Assembly: GCA_033002965.1 (NCBI GenBank) | Contig: JAURVB010013132.1 | Location: 173,086 to 237,085, forward strand | Direction: 5' to 3' | From: Piper betle | Taxonomy: Eukaryota; Streptophyta; Magnoliopsida; Piperales; Piperaceae | Length of the DNA stretch: 64,000 bases | In this document: positions 60,732 through 64,000 of the stretch, piece by piece | Layout: the number at the start of each line of letters is the position of its first letter | Numbering within the stretch: position 1 is the first letter of the stretch | Translations under genes and position numbers: made by a program | The notes under the pieces: model-generated | What the model saw: the letters and a program-made list of their open reading frames with translations, nothing else | Told to the model about the DNA's origin: nothing | The model's database searches: none

Positions 60732-62463
60732 TCATTTAAGAGGAATGAACCTTGAAGAATGGGTGGCACCAATACCAGGCCTCCCGTGCTTTACAGGTTT
60801 GTATGAGATGGAGAACTCTGCCAAATAGTGACCAATCATCTCTGGCTGCAGTCAGTAATAGCAATCAAGCCTTAGCCCATCTTCCATTATTAGATTAAAA
60901 AAACTATGCTAGTAGATTATTGGCACAAACAAGATGCAGGTTTCTAACCAAATAGATTGCAAATAGAAAATAAAAACAAAAGAAAAATGATGCAGTGTAT
61001 GCCACAAATAATTTTTTCAAAAAATATAAAAAACACAAGCAAATTTTACCATAGAAGGCTAGTTAAAGAACAATGTATCTATCAAACTATATACAGACAT
61101 TAAAAACAAGCGATGTGCATCATGACGATCATTATTGTAAAGTACGCATGAATTGTAAATACAAACAGGCTCCAACCAAGACATGGTCTAGTTATAGTCA
61201 GCACATACCTTGATCTCAACCTGGTTAAAAGTTTTTCCATTGTAGACACCGATGATACTTCCAATCATTTCTGGCACGATGATCATGTTTCTCAGATGTG
61301 TCCTAACTGGCTCCGGCTTCTCACCAGGAGGTGCCTCTTTCTTCTGCTCCAAAAACAAGAGATCAAATAAACATTGTACGATTACTACTGGTGCACGTAA
61401 TTAACCACAAAAAATCAAAAGATTTGATCATACAGAAAGCATGTAAGTCAAACATTCAATCAATATACAAAACAATAGATAATATCATCACAAAAAACAC
61501 ATGTACCTTTTTATGTCTGAAAAAAGCCATAAAAATAGGCTACTACTAACTTCAAAATTCCCACCAAATACTATAATAACCAACACAATTGATAGTCAAC
61601 TCTTAATCAGTAAAAAAGAGACATGTAAGAAAATTCAATCAACTCAAACAAAAAACCACACCTAATAGTTCTAGCCTAACAGTATGAAAAGGGAGAAAAC
61701 CATAGGAGACTCTACCCTGCAGTAGCAAACAAATTCGACAAAACAACCAGCATAATGATATCTACAACAAAACGATATCAAACCTAAAATCAATTGAACC
61801 ACAAAATGAATACCTACATAAAGCGTTTGCAACAAACGACCCAAATGGATCGAACAACAATCACTGCGTGCCTATCAATCTACTGCACAAAATATGATGC
61901 CCTACACTGTACCAGCAAAGTCGAATATAACAACATCTATGTCAAAAACACAAACAATTGGACTACATGATACATACCAATCAATACACAAAGATGTAAC
62001 AGCAACAACAACAACAACAAAAAATAAAAGATTGAAGATTAAAAACACTTACTGCCTTACGGAGCTTCTTGATCAAAGCCATCGGCTTCCTCTTCAACCC
62101 ACGTTTAAACCTACCAAAAGCACAACCAAAACCCCCAAATCAAACAACCACAAAGCACCAAACAATTCAACCAAAAAAACAGAGGGAACAGATCCGCACC
62201 TTCTCCGGGCACGCGCGTGGAAGAGGTTGACGAGCTCGTCGGTGCCCATGTCGAGCAGCTGGTCGAGGTCTACCCCCCTGAAAGAGAACTTCTTGAACGT
62301 CCTCCGCTTCGGCTGCGCGCCTCCCACCTCCATTTCCGTGTCCGCCTGGAGCCAACCGAAAACACAAAAAAAGCATACAACTTTGCAGATCAGTCGATGG
62401 AGCCATTGATACCGAGTGCTTGGAGAGGGGGAGATGGAGTCGTAGGTCGCGATAACATACCAT
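60732..62463 (-). CDS. RPS15: 40S ribosomal protein S15 (uS19), cytosolic, 151 aa
   Basis: Five coding exons, all in phase: 62461-62463 (the ATG alone, donor ATG|GTATGT), 62200-62345, 62053-62110, 61209-61343 and 60732-60845. The product begins MADTEMEV, continues [20 protein letters not shown], then [33 protein letters not shown], and ends [12 protein letters not shown]. It matches plant RPS15 over its full length with no frame break. uS19 sits in the head of the small ribosomal subunit next to the A site and helps in subunit maturation. A short GC-rich leader and TATA box precede it. Confidence 0.96.
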
Positions 62464-62553
62464 GGCCGTTCCCGGAGACGGTCTCTGGCTAGGGTTCCGG
62501 GGGCGAGCGGCAACGATGGCGTAGAGAATGGGCGACAGAGTCTGTATTGTTTG

Positions 62554-62561
62554 TTTATATA
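62554..62561 (-). promoter_or_regulatory. TATA box of RPS15
   Basis: TATATAAA on the minus strand, 91 bases upstream of the ATG, followed by a pyrimidine-containing start region, as in plant ribosomal protein genes. Confidence 0.6.
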
Positions 62562-62569
62562 GGGGTTGT

Positions 62570-64000
62570 CTTGTCGGGTCTGTTCACGGAGCAAATCCAC
62601 GACCGAATGGGCAGAAGACGAAGGTGCGGGTTTTGATTGTTTGTCTACATAAAATGGTGCTCTTTGCTGGGCCGTTTGGCCCGTTTTCGGAGCGAACCGT
62701 GCTGAACGCCAGAAAGTGCCAACGGGCCCGTTTAGTCGTCGGAGTTTTAAAGGACCCGAGCCCACCTCCATATTAAAAACCCAAATCGAATCCGAATATA
62801 AACGTACCTAGACTCAATACAACCAATCGGAACCGAAACTTGTACTAATTTATACCACATATTTATATAAAAAGGAAAAGATTTATTTTATATATATATA
62901 CATGTGTACGTGAGAGAGAGAGAGTGGCTTGTCTGAGCGAGAGGCATGAATTTTTCATGCATAAGGGTTTAATCTTGGTTGTCCAATTGTAAAAACGGGC
63001 CGGATCTATCTATTTTTATAATTTTTTTTAAAAAGTCCTATCCTCCTCACCTACTTGATAGTTGGCAATCATAGATGCACAAATCGGCCGATTTAAATCG
63101 GATCAACAACGTGCTGATCCGATTTTGGGGTCGAATCGGTCGGCCCCAAATTGGTGTCTAAATCAGCTGATTTACTCCGATTTTAACCTATTTAAATCCG
63201 ATTCAAAATCGGGGTAAATCAAGAAGAATCGATTTTTTGGGTAAATGACTAAAATACCCTAGGTATGATATTTATTAAATTATTTAAGCATGGGTAAAAT
63301 TAGAATTTTAATTTTAAAAACCTAAAATTACCCTTTCTCCCCAGTCCGTCGCCGCGCTTCCACCCTCTATTGCCGCGCTTTCGGCCTCCGCCATGCTTTC
63401 TCAACTCTGACCTCAGCTCCGATTGGGCTTTCGACCTCGCCTCCGCCCTCGCAACCACGCCTCTGCCCTCGCAACCTTGCCTCTGACGGGTGGCCAGCCT
63501 ACAGTGCATGGACATGAACCTCGCCGCTGACTGGGCCTCCGACCTCAGCTCCGATCGATTTTTGTAAAGTGGGATTTTTTTCATTGCTGATTTGGGATTC
63601 ATGATCAAATTCATATGTCAAATTTTATGTTATGTGCTATACAAATTCGTATGTGCTGTGCAAATTTGTATGTCAAATTTTTCATAAATTGCTATGTACT
63701 GTGCAAATTCGTATGTCAAATTTTTTTGTGCAAAAATTGTGTTGTGTTATGAAATTTTTTTTCAAATGCTATGTGCTGTGTGAATATGGCTTGAGCTGTG
63801 CAAATTTGCACAACACAATTTTGTCCGGTGCGTCCAAATTGCTTGAGTTGTGTGAATTTTTTTCATTTTGTTCATCGTCCAAATTGCTTGAGATTGCAAA
63901 TTGTCACAAGGAAGATGGATTGTGTGCTATGCAAATTGATGTGTTGTGCAAATTATATGCCGTGTAAATTGTTGTGCTGTGCAAATTGTTGGTGCTATGC
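62570..64000. other. Spacer with two repeat patches
   Basis: 62887-62930 has (TA)n and (GA)n tracts. 63075-63235 is dense in AATCGG / CCGATT words in both orientations (for example 'atcggccgatttaaatcgg'), suggesting subterminal repeats of a DNA transposon. 63340-63570 is GC-rich with 'cctccgacctcagctccgat' repeats. 63600-64000 repeats 'gtgctgtgcaaatt' about ten times with variation and runs off the window. No gene is recognised. Confidence 0.4.

Noticed and set aside
1..64000. CRISPR array, bacterial operon or phage-like system
   Set aside because: Regular spacer-repeat arrays and prokaryotic gene organisation are absent; the window is plant nuclear DNA.

Overview
This is a window from a plant (angiosperm) nuclear genome. 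The evidence is multi-exon genes with GT..AG introns, a chromovirus with an initiator-methionine tRNA primer site, CACTA-type miniature elements, an F-box relic and long AT-rich spacers. The sequence alone does not fix the species. All supported host genes except one small dehydrin-like gene lie on the minus strand.

Layout. 1-600 is the first coding part of a membrane-anchored receptor-like cytoplasmic kinase whose kinase domain runs off the window; its leader intron and leader exon reach to about 2240. 5901-10110 holds relics of one or two unrecognised minus-strand genes, split by a block of inverted repeats. 14671-27936 is a nested retrotransposon locus. A young Ty3/Gypsy chromovirus (Tekay/Del-like; 16279-27450, LTRs of about 2.7-2.86 kb) sits inside an older, oppositely oriented LTR of the same family, and its left junction carries a deletion. 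29627-31374 is an intact three-exon gene for a small plant-specific cysteine-rich zinc-binding protein. 31643-38908 has three related CACTA-like miniature elements, a Copia-type LTR with a long hairpin, and an F-box pseudogene. 39522-39775 is a dehydrin-like gene with one frame break.

41330-53441 is the largest gene: SMC4, the condensin ATPase subunit, with 28 exons covering both ATPase half-heads, both coiled-coil arms and the hinge. Every splice site is intact, but five single-base length errors in homopolymer runs break the frame, which points to assembly errors rather than decay. 55075-58815 is a second pair of LTRs of the chromovirus family in opposite orientation, followed by a LINE tail (58816-59640). 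60732-62463 is an intact five-exon gene for cytosolic 40S ribosomal protein S15 (uS19). The rest is AT-rich spacer with microsatellites.

The host genes (kinase, zinc-binding protein, SMC4, ribosomal protein) share no pathway; they are ordinary neighbours on a plant chromosome. I found no convincing new biological system. The most unusual structures are the exactly duplicated, hairpin-forming primer-binding site of the chromovirus (three tRNA-complementary sites), the nested opposite-orientation LTRs with a microhomology junction, and the set of homopolymer frame breaks in SMC4.
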